A DNA stretch of 64,000 nt from an uncultured Thalassolituus sp. (GTDB lineage Bacteria > Pseudomonadota > Gammaproteobacteria > Pseudomonadales > Oceanobacteraceae). Made by a program: the position numbers and the translations under genes. This document shows, piece after piece, positions 9,761-18,563 of the stretch. The DNA is taken from the NCBI GenBank assembly GCA_913061435.1, contig CAJXUK010000008.1, forward strand, positions 32,375-96,374, written 5' to 3'. Positions within the stretch are counted from its first letter, which is position 1. Every line of letters begins with the position of its first letter. A model generated the notes under the pieces. The model was not told where the DNA came from. It did not search any database and saw only the letters and a list, made by a program, of their open reading frames with translations.

Positions 9761-10483
9761 TTAAAATTCGGCGGCAAGGCGGGCGTCTAATTCGGCTATT
9801 TTAGCTTTCATTAAACGATGGCATTGCTGAGCGAGTTGTTCTGCATCGGCTTCTGTAAGCCCGGTAGTCGGGATAGGTTCTAAAAACTCAATCAGCCCGG
9901 GCTTTGGTCGCCAATCACTAAGCGAGACGTTTTTGGTCGAACTGACACACAAAGGAGCTATCGGTACACCGGCTTTAATCGCGGCAACAAAAGCACCTTT
10001 CTTGAAGGGTAATAGCCCCTTACCTCGGCTACGAGTGCCTTCTGGCATAATAAAAATTGAACGCTTTAGCGTTACTATTTTCTCGGCCATTTGATCAACC
10101 ACCGCACGGGCTTTGTCTTTATCACCGCGATTAATAAAAATATTACCGGCCAACCAAAACGCCGTGCCAAAGATGGGTATCCACGCCAATTCTCGCTTAC
10201 CCACTGCTGAACAATTTCTTGGCCAGACCTTGGCAAAATAAAACACATCTAATAGATCTTGGTGGTTAACAATGTACACCGCAGGGTAGTCTATATTGGG
10301 TTGGTTAAGGGCAATCATCTTTAAATTCATTAGCCAATAACTGGGTGCTAATAGCTTTAGTGATGTGCGGGTATTGTTGGGGTGAAAAGGACGGATGCAG
10401 GAATAAGCAACTGCCATAAAGCTGAATAAAACAAAATACAAAGAGACGCTGATTAAGCGAAAGTAATACAACATAAAATTCAC
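9761..10483 (-). CDS. plsC: 1-acyl-sn-glycerol-3-phosphate acyltransferase
   Basis: PlsC adds the second acyl chain to lysophosphatidic acid at the inner membrane. The family motifs are clear in 240 residues: NHQDLLDVFY (HX4D catalytic pair), GNIFINRGDKDKA, and MPEGTRSRGKG (acceptor site). An N-terminal hydrophobic segment anchors it. The start is uncertain: GTG at 10483 or ATG at 10474, both with weak ribosome-binding sites. The GTG lies inside one arm of a 12-bp inverted repeat (10479-10490 with 10534-10545), so translation may be affected by mRNA folding. The 3' end lies one base from folA, convergent. Several PlsC paralogues are usual in such genomes, so the exact physiological role is not certain. 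Confidence 0.9.
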   Translation of the reverse strand: MNFMLYYFRLISVSLYFVLFSFMAVAYSCIRPFHPNNTRTSLKLLAPSYWLMNLKMIALNQPNIDYPAVYIVNHQDLLDVFYFAKVWPRNCSAVGKRELAWIPIFGTAFWLAGNIFINRGDKDKARAVVDQMAEKIVTLKRSIFIMPEGTRSRGKGLLPFKKGAFVAAIKAGVPIAPLCVSSTKNVSLSDWRPKPGLIEFLEPIPTTGLTEADAEQLAQQCHRLMKAKIAELDARLAAEF

Positions 10484-10487
10484 ATCT

Positions 10488-10514
10488 AAAAAAGCAGTGC
10501 GCTTGAAGCACTGC
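10488..10514 (-). terminator. Rho-independent terminator after the double-cupin gene
   Basis: On the minus strand a perfect 7-bp GC-rich stem (GCAGTGC with GCACTGC, seven-base loop) is followed by six Ts. It lies downstream of the cupin gene stop at 10603 and just before the plsC start, so it should separate the two transcripts. Confidence 0.7.
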
Positions 10515-10602
10515 GTTAACTATTGGGAGCGTGTTTAGATGTGAAGTTTACGTAAATTGACAAGAAAATGATCGTTAAATTTTTATAATTTGTGTCGCAG
10601 TA

Positions 10603-11271
10603 TCAATCACCCACAGGTAAATGCCCTACTTTCACTAAAATCAGCGTATCTTGTTCTACATAAGGGTTGTGCGTACTTAAATGTGGACTGCGCAGCCAGC
10701 TGCCAGCAGGGTAACGATTGTACTCGTCGATAAATTCCCCGCTGATCACTAATATTTCTTCACCCCCAAAATGCCGATGGGGTTGGAACCTTTCACCAGC
10801 AGGCCAAAAAACCAGCGCAGTGGATTCATTCATAACGCCGTCACTGTATTGATGCAGCGGCATGACTCTTAAATTGCCATTGCCCGGTAGCCATTCACCA
10901 TTTTGTGTATCTATACGCACTTGTTGACGATCGTTTGACTGAAATTGATGCAGTTTAACAAAAATAACACAGCCTTCTTTACTAAAAGGGGCGTGCTCAA
11001 AACCTTCTGGGTTGCGGATGTAGCTGCCTGCTGGGTAGTCGCCGGTTTCATCTGAAAACACGCCTTCCAAGACAAAAATCTCTTCTCCTAACGGATGTGG
11101 GTGAGAAGAGAAGCTTGCTCCAGCTTCGTATTTCACAATGCTTGTGGCATGGCCGCGTTCTGCTTCTTCTCGGGCTAAACGTTTGCGCCAGACACCTGCC
11201 ATGGGGCTTTCTTGCCAAGGTTGTAAGTGGCTGTTAATAAAAACGGCTTGGCTGAAATCTAAATTTAACAT
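10603..11271 (-). CDS. Double-cupin (ChrR-like) protein
   Basis: The 222 residues are an internal duplication of one cupin. The first copy shows HPHPLGEEIFVLEGVFSDETGDYPAGSYIRNP with a later EHAPF. The second shows HRHFGGEEILVISGEFIDEYNRYPAGSWLRSP with THNPY. Both keep the HxH...E...H pattern of a metal-binding cupin. The wording of these repeats resembles the C-terminal cupin of ChrR anti-sigma factors, but the N-terminal zinc-binding anti-sigma domain is absent and no ECF sigma gene is adjacent. A small-molecule or oxidative-damage role is possible but not shown. It is 28 bases downstream of the glutamate-synthase-like gene on the same strand and probably co-transcribed. Confidence 0.75.
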   Translation of the reverse strand: MLNLDFSQAVFINSHLQPWQESPMAGVWRKRLAREEAERGHATSIVKYEAGASFSSHPHPLGEEIFVLEGVFSDETGDYPAGSYIRNPEGFEHAPFSKEGCVIFVKLHQFQSNDRQQVRIDTQNGEWLPGNGNLRVMPLHQYSDGVMNESTALVFWPAGERFQPHRHFGGEEILVISGEFIDEYNRYPAGSWLRSPHLSTHNPYVEQDTLILVKVGHLPVGD

Positions 11272-11299
11272 GGTCGCTATAATGCCTTTTAAATTGTGT

Positions 11300-12967
11300 T
11301 TAAAGCGCTTCGGTTTTAATTTTAATCACCGAAGTATGAGCGGCAAGTTGATCGGGGACATAAAAAGAATCGGCATTGCTATGAGTCCACCAATCTTGCC
11401 AAGGTTGTGTTAACTGCGCTGTCTTATCGTTGCCGGCGTTAATAAGATCGTTGCTTGCTAAAGCAGGCACAAGGGTGCTGACCGGCATTAGTAAACCGTT
11501 AGAGGTACGGCGTTTGATCATATTTGGTTTTAATTGCGCCGGACTATCTAAGCCGATACTGCCCACTAATTCATAAAAGTTTTTGAGTGTGTTGTGATGA
11601 AAGTTGTTAACCCGATCGCTTTTGTGGGTGACATTAATTGCTTTTGCGCGTACCGGATCTTGGGTGGCAATACCTGTGGGGCATAGGTTGCTATCACAGT
11701 GGCGAGATTGTACACAGCCTATTGCCATCATCATTGTGCGCGCAGCATTCACTAAATCTGCACCCACAGCAATCTTAGTGAGTACATCAAAGCTAGAGGC
11801 CGTTTTACCCGATGCAATGATTCGTATTTTATCTCGCAACCCGGCGCCAACCAAGGCATTGTGTACTAAATATACAGCTTCTAAACACATCATACCTAAG
11901 CGGTTACTAAACTCGACCGGTGCAGCCCCAGTGCCGCCTTCGGCACCATCAATCGTTATAAAATCTGGTGTTATGCCACTTTCTAACATGGCTTTGCATA
12001 GGCTTAAAAATTCCGCAGGATTACCTAAACACAATTTGAAGCCTACCGGCTTGCCGCCACTTAATTCGCGCAGTTGTTGGACAAAATTTAATAGATCGAT
12101 TGGGGTTTCACACATCGGGTTTGTGGCCGGAGAAATACAATCTTCTGTCATTGGAATCTGGCGAATATTGGCAATTTCTTCGGTGATTTTAGCTTTGGGT
12201 AGCATACCGCCATGGGCCGGTTTGGCGCCTTGCGATAATTTAATTTCAATCATTTTGATGTTGCTAAGTTGTGCTGTTTTGGTAAAAAGCTCAGCGTTAA
12301 AGTTGCCCGCTAAATCACGACAGCCAAATAACCCAGTACCAATCTGCCATACAATATCGCCACCGTGTTTTAAATGATAAGGGCTAACGCCGCCTTCGCC
12401 GGTATTGTGATAGCAGCCGGCTTTTTTTGCCCCAAGGTTCATTGCTTCAATGGCATTGGAACTGAGTGAGCCAAAGCTCATGGCAGAGATATTTAATAAT
12501 GATGCGCGATATGGCTGCTTACAATCTGGGCCACCAATATCAATATACTTAGCATCTTCGGTGACTTTTTTAGGCGCTAATGAGTGCCATAAGCTGAGGT
12601 AATTTTCGGCGAGTAAATTACGCTGGGTGCCAAAAGCAATGGTGTCGCGTATGTTTTTAGCACGCTGATACACCAAGGAGCGTTCTTCGCGGTTAAATGG
12701 GTTTTCTTCAGTGTCGTTGGCAATAAAATATTGTTGGATTTCTACTCGAAACGACTCCAGAAAGTAGCGAATATAAGCAACCACGGGATACAAACGATTA
12801 AGATTACGATGGCCAATAAACAAGTCATAAAAGCCGACAAAAGAATACAAGGTGGTAAAAATCAACAGTCCGATTGTTAGAGATGATGGGGCTTGAGTTA
12901 GCCAATAAATCGCTGCGATGTTGCCGACACTGGCAATAAGCCAATACACTTTTTGCATTAATGTCAT
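11300..12967 (-). CDS. Membrane-anchored FMN-binding glutamate synthase family protein
   Basis: The 555-residue protein has two N-terminal membrane segments (about 8-28 and 30-50) followed by a GltS FMN barrel like the central domain of glutamate synthase large subunits. Visible motifs are ISAMSFGSLSSNAIEAMNLGAKKAG, GEGGVSPYHLKHGGDIVWQIGTG, GAEGGTGAAPVEF and an iron-sulfur type cluster CVQSRHCDSNLCPTGIATQDP. The glutaminase domain of GltB is missing, so any amide or ammonia donor must come from elsewhere; real substrates of this family are not settled. AAGGA precedes the ATG at a good distance. ilvE lies upstream but a strong terminator separates them. Confidence 0.85.
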   Translation of the reverse strand: MTLMQKVYWLIASVGNIAAIYWLTQAPSSLTIGLLIFTTLYSFVGFYDLFIGHRNLNRLYPVVAYIRYFLESFRVEIQQYFIANDTEENPFNREERSLVYQRAKNIRDTIAFGTQRNLLAENYLSLWHSLAPKKVTEDAKYIDIGGPDCKQPYRASLLNISAMSFGSLSSNAIEAMNLGAKKAGCYHNTGEGGVSPYHLKHGGDIVWQIGTGLFGCRDLAGNFNAELFTKTAQLSNIKMIEIKLSQGAKPAHGGMLPKAKITEEIANIRQIPMTEDCISPATNPMCETPIDLLNFVQQLRELSGGKPVGFKLCLGNPAEFLSLCKAMLESGITPDFITIDGAEGGTGAAPVEFSNRLGMMCLEAVYLVHNALVGAGLRDKIRIIASGKTASSFDVLTKIAVGADLVNAARTMMMAIGCVQSRHCDSNLCPTGIATQDPVRAKAINVTHKSDRVNNFHHNTLKNFYELVGSIGLDSPAQLKPNMIKRRTSNGLLMPVSTLVPALASNDLINAGNDKTAQLTQPWQDWWTHSNADSFYVPDQLAAHTSVIKIKTEAL

Positions 12968-12991
12968 AACCGTTCCTTAAATGTAATCCAT

Positions 12992-13024
12992 AAAAAAACC
13001 TGTAACGCATTAGAACGTTACAGG
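12992..13024 (-). terminator. Rho-independent terminator of ilvE
   Basis: A perfect 9-bp stem (CCTGTAACG with CGTTACAGG, eight-base loop) is followed by seven Ts on the minus strand. It lies 38 bases beyond the ilvE stop and before the FMN glutamate-synthase-like gene. Confidence 0.85.
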
Positions 13025-13062
13025 CTTGATTTACTAAAGCAAGTGGTTGGCGTTTGAAAAGA

Positions 13063-14058
13063 TTAAACCTTTTGTAACCAGCCGTACTTGTCTTCGGCCT
13101 TACCCCATTGAATGTCATTTAGGGCCTGGCGCAGTTTAGACGTTGTTTCACCAGGCTCGCCCGATCCTACGGTATATTCTTGCCCGTTATGAATTAAGGT
13201 GCCAACCGAGGTCAACACGGCAGCGGTGCCAGAAAGTGCCGCTTCGGTGCCTGGTTTTTTAGCGCGCTCTAGTAATTCAGTGACGGTGAAGTCGCGCTCG
13301 GTAACTGTCATGCCCATGTCGCGGGCGATGGTTAAAATAGAATCGCGAGTAACGCCATGCAAAAAGGTTGTATCCAGAGCTTTGGTAATGATTTCGTTAC
13401 CATCAATTAAAATAAAGTTGGCTGCACCCGTTTCTTGTACATCGCCATTAGGGCAAAACAATATTTGGTCGGCGTTACATGCTTGGCGAGCTTTAGTGAT
13501 GGGGCCGAGTGCGCTGGCGTAATTACCGCCACTTTTAATCATGCCCATATGAGGGGCACAACGCATGCCGTCTTCTTCTAGTAGTAATCTTAATGCTTTA
13601 GCGCCACCCGTAAAATAATTACCTACGGGGGATAACAGCACATAAAGTAAAGATGAAGCCGAGGCTGCTGCTGCCTTGCCAATTGCAGGCTCAGTGCCAA
13701 TATGAGTTGGGCGAATGTACATAGAACCCGGTGGGTTAGGCACATCGTCGGCATATAACTTAACGGCATCTTTGATCATTTGCGCAAGCTGAGCTTGATC
13801 AATTTCTGGTAAGCTCAATAATTCACTGCTTTGCGTCATGCGTTTAATGTTGGCATCCATACGGAAAATATTAACGCTGCCGTCTTCATGTTTAAACGCT
13901 TTTAAGCCTTCAAAGCACGTGCTTGAGTAGTGCAGCACATGTGCGCCAGGATGAAGCTCTAACTTGTCGGATGGAACAATGCGTGACGCAGTCCAAGAGT
14001 TATTATCGAAAGATGCCAATGCCATTTTCGGCATGAAAACTGTTCCAAATGCGGCCAT
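13063..14058 (-). CDS. ilvE: Branched-chain amino acid aminotransferase
   Basis: IlvE catalyses the last transamination in leucine, isoleucine and valine synthesis with PLP. The 331 residues are of the longer fold-type IV BCAT class: YSSTCFEGLKAFKHEDGSVNIFRMDANIKRM near the N-terminus, GGNYASALGPITKA after the PLP Lys (IKSGGNYA), and EVQETGAANFILI-type wording (here DVQETGAANF). The ATG has TAGGAAT upstream. ilvE lies 71 bases downstream of glnE on the same strand, the arrangement also seen in Pseudomonas. A hairpin between them (14081-14100) may limit read-through. ilvD for the same pathway is at 32-34 kb. Confidence 0.93.
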   Translation of the reverse strand: MAAFGTVFMPKMALASFDNNSWTASRIVPSDKLELHPGAHVLHYSSTCFEGLKAFKHEDGSVNIFRMDANIKRMTQSSELLSLPEIDQAQLAQMIKDAVKLYADDVPNPPGSMYIRPTHIGTEPAIGKAAAASASSLLYVLLSPVGNYFTGGAKALRLLLEEDGMRCAPHMGMIKSGGNYASALGPITKARQACNADQILFCPNGDVQETGAANFILIDGNEIITKALDTTFLHGVTRDSILTIARDMGMTVTERDFTVTELLERAKKPGTEAALSGTAAVLTSVGTLIHNGQEYTVGSGEPGETTSKLRQALNDIQWGKAEDKYGWLQKV

Positions 14059-14080
14059 TTCTATTCCTAACGTTAGCGAC

Positions 14081-14100
14081 AGAAGCTCAGTGGAGCTTCT
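14081..14100 (-). other. Hairpin between glnE and ilvE
   Basis: A perfect 8-bp inverted repeat (AGAAGCTC, loop AGTG, GAGCTTCT) lies in the 71-base gap between the glnE stop and the ilvE start. There is no T-run, so it may be an attenuating or mRNA-stabilising structure rather than a terminator. A 10-bp palindrome (CTAACGTTAG, 14067-14076) sits between it and the ilvE ribosome-binding site. Confidence 0.5.
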
Positions 14101-14129
14101 CCTGCTGAATATTGTATCAATTGGTTATA

Positions 14130-17100
14130 TCAACGATCTGCATCGGTTGTAAGCCAAGATGTCCAAAGTGAGATGACACTGTTGATTTTAATATCAAAGC
14201 CTAATTGAGTCAGTTCGTGCTGAGTCATTAGTAGATCTTGTTTCTGCAGTGCGCGTTTATGGGTTTCAACGCGATAGGCCAGGTAGGTTTCCTGAAGGGT
14301 CTGACAGTCTTGTGAACTCATCAGGCCGCAATGAACAAAGGCATCCAGTAACCGCATGTTGTCGGTTACGTGCGTCAGTTCTGGGTATTGGTGAGCCCAA
14401 GCGAGCACACCGTACTGCACCATAAATTCGATATCAACAATGCCACCGGCATCTTGTTTGAGTTGAAAATGCACATCGGTGGTATTCTTCGAGCCCAGAT
14501 TATCCCTCATTTTTTGCCGCATGGCTTGTACTTCTTTGCTCAAATCTGTCTTTTCTCGAGCATGGGTTAAGATTGAGTGACGAATCTGTTCAAATTTTTC
14601 TTTAACCCTATCGCTACCAGAGACTTTACGTGCTCTAACTAAGGCTTGATGCTCCCAAGTCCAAGCATTTTCACGCTGGTATTTTTCAAAGGCTGCGAGA
14701 GAGGTTGCAATCATTCCTGATTCACCCGATGGGCGCAGGCGCATGTCGATTTCATAAAGCTCACCGGCTCGCGTATGGGTGCTTAAAATGTGAATCATGC
14801 GTTGACCTAAGCGAGTATAAAATACGCCATTATCAAGCTCGCGTGGGCCAGAGGTAGATTTACCTTTGGCGGTATCGTATAAAAATACCAAGTCTAAATC
14901 GGAACCATAGCTAAGCTCTAACCCGCCCATTTTGCCATAACCCACGACAATGAATTCGGGCTCAAGTACTTCTTCACCGTTTTTATCGGTGGGGTAGCCG
15001 TATTTGGTGATCATTTGTTGCCAAGCCAGAAGGCTGATCTTGTCCAGTAATACTTCAGCTAGGTTCGTTAGGTAGTCACTTACTTTCATTAACGTCAGTG
15101 TGCCTTGCACTTCATTGGCAGCTGCGCGCAGTTTGTGAGCATTAGCAAAGTGGCGTAGTTGATCCATTTGTTGTTCAAGGTCATCTTCATCGATACGCAG
15201 TAAGCGTAAATGCAACTCTGTGGCTAAATCCTCTTTTGTGACTGGGCTATAGAACTGTTGCGGGTTAAGTAATTCATCCAGCAAAATAGGCGCTTTAGCG
15301 ATGTAATCGGCAACCCAAGGGCTAATACTGGCAAGTTTTAATAAATGCTGAAGAGCGGCTGGGTTTTCGCTAAGCAGTACCAAATACACCGTTCTTCTTA
15401 ATGTCGCACTAATAATGGGCAAGGTGCGTTCAAGCGTATTGACTGGATTTTCGTGTTGCCATAAGTGTTTTAGCAGTAAAGGCATTAACGCATCTAGGCG
15501 TTCACGGCCAATAGCCTGCATGGTTTGCACGGAGCGGGAATTGCGAAACGCAGCAATAAGTTCAAAAACATCATCACTTTGGCTGCAAGCAAATTGCTGT
15601 AAAAAAGCGGCTTCTTCTGGGCCGTGGCCGTGTTCCATATCAAAGTGACCGTGCCACAAATCTTGCCATGCTTGTTTTTCCAGTTTTGATTCTGGCTCGT
15701 CAGTTTGCTTGCCTTCGTTTTGATCTTCGCTTTTATCTGTTGGTGCGACAATTTGTGCAAAGTGGTGGCTTACTTTTTGGCGTTGGTTTTGTAGTTCGGT
15801 TAAAAATTCTTGCCAGCTAGTAAACCCCATCGCAAATGCCATACGAGTTTGTGCTTGGTGGCTTGCTTGATAATCGTCGCTAGGTAATAACTGAGTTTGC
15901 TCATCGTTTAGTGCTTGAATAACGTGTTCGCCGTCGCGTAGAAATAAATACGCTTCGCGCAGTTCTTCGCACGCCTGAGAGGGTAGGTAGCCATCACCTT
16001 CAAGAATGTTCAGTACGGTTAATATTTCTCGGGTTTGCAGCTCTTTTTCTTGCCCTCCCCTAATGAGCTGGAAGGCTTGCACCACAAATTCGACTTCACG
16101 AATGCCACCAGAGCCCAATTTCACATTGGTTTCTAAACCACGCCGGCGCACTTCGGTATTGATCATGGCTTTCATTGAGCGTAAAGATTCAAAGGCACTG
16201 TAGTCGACGTATTGGCGATAGGTGAAGGGACGAATAATCGCTAAAAGCTCTTGTCCGGCTAAGGTTTTTTCAGCCTCAGCGGCGGCTAACCCTTCGCTGG
16301 TAATAATGCGTGCTTTTACCATGGCGTAGCGTTCCCAATCGCGGCCTTGGTTTTGATAATACTCGGCCAGTGAGGCGAAATTCATCACCAGAGGCCCGCT
16401 TTCACCGTAAGGGCGTAAACGCATGTCTGTACGGAAAACAAAACCATCATGAGTATTATTATCCAGAGCTTGAATTAATTTTTGCCCAACTTTAATAAAA
16501 AATTCTTGGTTGGATAGGTCGCGGCGCCCCTCTGTATTACCGGTGGTTGCTCCCGATTCTGGGTAAGCAAAAATTAAGTCAATATCAGAACTTAGGTTAA
16601 GTTCGTATGCGCCGAGTTTGCCCATTCCGAGCACCAGTAAACGCTGTTCTTCTTTGCTTACTTTACCCATAGGTTGGCCGTGCTTTTCTGCCAGCATGGC
16701 GTGAATGTGGTTAAGTGCTTGGTGAATACAAACATCGGCCATGTCGGATAACATGCGAGTCGTTTCAAGTGTTTTTGCGAGGCGTAGTATGTCTCGCCAT
16801 ATAATATGAATTTGTGTGCGTCGGCGAAAAATACGCAAGCCTTTAAATAGCGACTCTTCTGTGGCAATGCCATCGGCATCGATTAGCTCAGTTAATTGTT
16901 GCTCAAGTTGCGGAGCTGTGAGGGGTTGATAAATCCCACCCGAGATAATCTGCTGAAACAAATAGTGGCTGTCTTGAATGATGTTATCGGCAACAAAAGC
17001 ACTCACTGCGCAAACTTTTTGCAGGTCTTGTTGTTGTTCTGGTGATAAAGAATTAACTAGGTTGTGCCAATTTATGCCGCGTCTTTCACATTCGGATACG

Positions 17101-17177
17101 AGTTTATTTTGCTGTGTTAGCCAGTAATTATTGAGGGTATCCGGGAAAGGAAGTGAAGCCTGTCTCGCTGCATTCAT
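14130..17177 (-). CDS. glnE: Bifunctional glutamine synthetase adenylyltransferase/deadenylase
   Basis: GlnE adds and removes AMP on glutamine synthetase in response to PII. The 1015-residue length is close to normal. Two nucleotidyltransferase halves are seen: LVLGMGKLGAYELNLSSDIDLIFAYPE near residue 190 (deadenylase) and IVVGYGKMGGLELSYGSDLDLVFLYD near residue 735 (adenylylase), each with the GS...DxD metal site. RLRPYGESGPLV and RLRPSGESGMIA follow in the two halves. An acidic linker between them (DKSEDQNEGKQTDEPESKLEKQ) is longer than I expect. It is upstream of ilvE and downstream of a patatin gene with a hairpin between. Confidence 0.95.
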   Translation of the reverse strand: MNAARQASLPFPDTLNNYWLTQQNKLVSECERRGINWHNLVNSLSPEQQQDLQKVCAVSAFVADNIIQDSHYLFQQIISGGIYQPLTAPQLEQQLTELIDADGIATEESLFKGLRIFRRRTQIHIIWRDILRLAKTLETTRMLSDMADVCIHQALNHIHAMLAEKHGQPMGKVSKEEQRLLVLGMGKLGAYELNLSSDIDLIFAYPESGATTGNTEGRRDLSNQEFFIKVGQKLIQALDNNTHDGFVFRTDMRLRPYGESGPLVMNFASLAEYYQNQGRDWERYAMVKARIITSEGLAAAEAEKTLAGQELLAIIRPFTYRQYVDYSAFESLRSMKAMINTEVRRRGLETNVKLGSGGIREVEFVVQAFQLIRGGQEKELQTREILTVLNILEGDGYLPSQACEELREAYLFLRDGEHVIQALNDEQTQLLPSDDYQASHQAQTRMAFAMGFTSWQEFLTELQNQRQKVSHHFAQIVAPTDKSEDQNEGKQTDEPESKLEKQAWQDLWHGHFDMEHGHGPEEAAFLQQFACSQSDDVFELIAAFRNSRSVQTMQAIGRERLDALMPLLLKHLWQHENPVNTLERTLPIISATLRRTVYLVLLSENPAALQHLLKLASISPWVADYIAKAPILLDELLNPQQFYSPVTKEDLATELHLRLLRIDEDDLEQQMDQLRHFANAHKLRAAANEVQGTLTLMKVSDYLTNLAEVLLDKISLLAWQQMITKYGYPTDKNGEEVLEPEFIVVGYGKMGGLELSYGSDLDLVFLYDTAKGKSTSGPRELDNGVFYTRLGQRMIHILSTHTRAGELYEIDMRLRPSGESGMIATSLAAFEKYQRENAWTWEHQALVRARKVSGSDRVKEKFEQIRHSILTHAREKTDLSKEVQAMRQKMRDNLGSKNTTDVHFQLKQDAGGIVDIEFMVQYGVLAWAHQYPELTHVTDNMRLLDAFVHCGLMSSQDCQTLQETYLAYRVETHKRALQKQDLLMTQHELTQLGFDIKINSVISLWTSWLTTDADR

Positions 17178-17233
17178 AATGGGTCCAAGCCTGCTAAAAA
17201 AGCGTCTATTTATGTGCAGCCAGTGTAGAGCAA

Positions 17234-17263
17234 AAAAGCGCAGCTTAGTAGTGCAGCGCTTTT
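17234..17263. terminator. Hairpin between patatin gene and glnE
   Basis: AAAAGCGC pairs with GCGCTTTT across a 14-base centre, with A- and T-runs on both outer sides. On the minus strand it lies 35 bases beyond the patatin stop, where a terminator is expected. A 20-bp direct repeat adjoins it. Confidence 0.55.
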
Positions 17264-17302
17264 GTTGGGTAGTAGCTATAAATTTGTTGGGTAGTAGCTA
17301 TA
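17261..17302. repeat. 20-bp tandem direct repeat across patatin stop codon
   Basis: TTTGTTGGGTAGTAGCTATA occurs at 17261-17280 and again at 17283-17302, a 22-bp period with no mismatch. The second copy contains the stop codon and last codon of the patatin gene. Confidence 0.9.
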
Positions 17303-18350
17303 AAATAGTTTCAATCGGCCTAACAGCGCTGCGTGCACCATCTTTTTCCAAGGCGGCGTGCAACTCTGCGACTAAATCATCGGTCGCTGTTAACACGGTT
17401 GCCCAAGATTTTTCACGCTCTTCATTGGATAGATCAACAAAGTCTTGGCGATCGGGGATTTTGCCGTAGGGTAGGCGAGCAATAAATTCTTCCGTGGGGG
17501 CCAACATAACGACGTTGTCGTAGTTTTGAGCTTTTGCTTTGCGCCATGGAATGCCTTTATCAAGCCAGCCGGGAGTGATTTTAGGAAAAAAGTGCGGATA
17601 AAATACCAAGCCATCATCGACGTTAAAAGGCCCAGAAAAATGATAATCCACTAACCCACCATCCCAATACCAGCGATCTTTTCCGCCTTCTACTTTTGTT
17701 GGTTCCATCACCATAGGAATCGCACCCGAGGCAACTAAAGAGGCTGATAGGTTATTAGCATTCAGTTCAATGGTTTCTGGTGTATTAAAATAAGGTGTAG
17801 TGCTTTGCTGGGGGCTGATAATCACTCGTGGGTAAAGTGCCTCAACAATTTTACTGGAGAATAAATTACCCGAAGCTGCAGTGAGCAGTCCGAAACCTTG
17901 CGCGGCTTTGGAGCGTCCATTTAATAATTTACGGTTGCGAACGGCCACTACGTGTAGTTTTCTCCGGGGGTTGGAAACAACAAATTGTGCTCGCTCTGGA
18001 GAAAATAATTGCGCTAAAACTTGCTTAATATAAATGCTAATTTCTTCTGCTTTAATATTTTCGCCATAGCGCTGGTGGGTATACAGCTGTTCAAATTCTT
18101 TAAAAGTTGCTAGAGGGTCTTGTTGTGCGTAACAGGCCATGCGCCATGAGCCGATGCTTGAACCCAGTAAATCCATAGATTGGGTAGCAAGGGGTAAAAA
18201 GTGCTCACTTAGATATTGATCTAGTCGACTAAGCATTAGCCATTTAGGCCCGCCGCTAGCGCCAACCATGAGCTTAATTCGCTCGGGCCTTAAACCGTGT
18301 TGTTTAATTTCAGCTAGGGCTTTTTTTCCCGCTAATATTTGTAAATCCAT
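17298..18350 (-). CDS. Patatin-like phospholipase family protein
   Basis: The 350-residue protein shows the patatin Ser-Asp dyad: GASGGPKW (GxSxG, Ser about 31) and WDGGLVDYHF (DGG/A motif, Asp about 222). The N-terminal MDLQILAGKKALAEIKQHGLRPERIKLMVGASGGPKW wording is typical of a proteobacterial subgroup of unknown substrate. No signal peptide is visible, so it is probably cytoplasmic and may hydrolyse acyl esters. AGGTG lies seven bases before the ATG. It stands alone between the divergent thioredoxin gene and glnE. Confidence 0.85.
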   Translation of the reverse strand: MDLQILAGKKALAEIKQHGLRPERIKLMVGASGGPKWLMLSRLDQYLSEHFLPLATQSMDLLGSSIGSWRMACYAQQDPLATFKEFEQLYTHQRYGENIKAEEISIYIKQVLAQLFSPERAQFVVSNPRRKLHVVAVRNRKLLNGRSKAAQGFGLLTAASGNLFSSKIVEALYPRVIISPQQSTTPYFNTPETIELNANNLSASLVASGAIPMVMEPTKVEGGKDRWYWDGGLVDYHFSGPFNVDDGLVFYPHFFPKITPGWLDKGIPWRKAKAQNYDNVVMLAPTEEFIARLPYGKIPDRQDFVDLSNEEREKSWATVLTATDDLVAELHAALEKDGARSAVRPIETIL

Positions 18351-18465
18351 CAGACTGCACCTAAAAAATCAGCGTATATAGTGCCCAATTTCATCAGGAT
18401 GGCAATATTTTCATGGGCTTTTACTGCAAACGGTGTGTTTCAAATATTTCATTAACCTCACATTG

Positions 18466-18494
18466 TTCCACCGGTGGAATCTTCAATTCGAATT
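18466..18494. promoter_or_regulatory. Two adjacent palindromes upstream of the thioredoxin gene
   Basis: A perfect 14-bp palindrome TTCCACCGGTGGAA (18466-18479) is followed by a 10-bp palindrome AATTCGAATT (18485-18494). They lie in the 213-base gap between the divergent patatin and thioredoxin genes, about 70-100 bases before the thioredoxin start. Dyads there suggest a repressor or activator site, but I cannot name the regulator. I see nothing else identifiable in this gap. Confidence 0.4.
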
Positions 18495-18563
18495 AGCACT
18501 CTGGTTGTATCTTACGGATCGACTACACTGATGGGGTATTTATCATATTGATGAGGATTGACC

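Noticed and set aside
11604-12377. 257-residue plus-strand ORF
   Set aside because: It lies wholly opposite the FMN glutamate-synthase-like gene, has no family pattern and is an antisense shadow.
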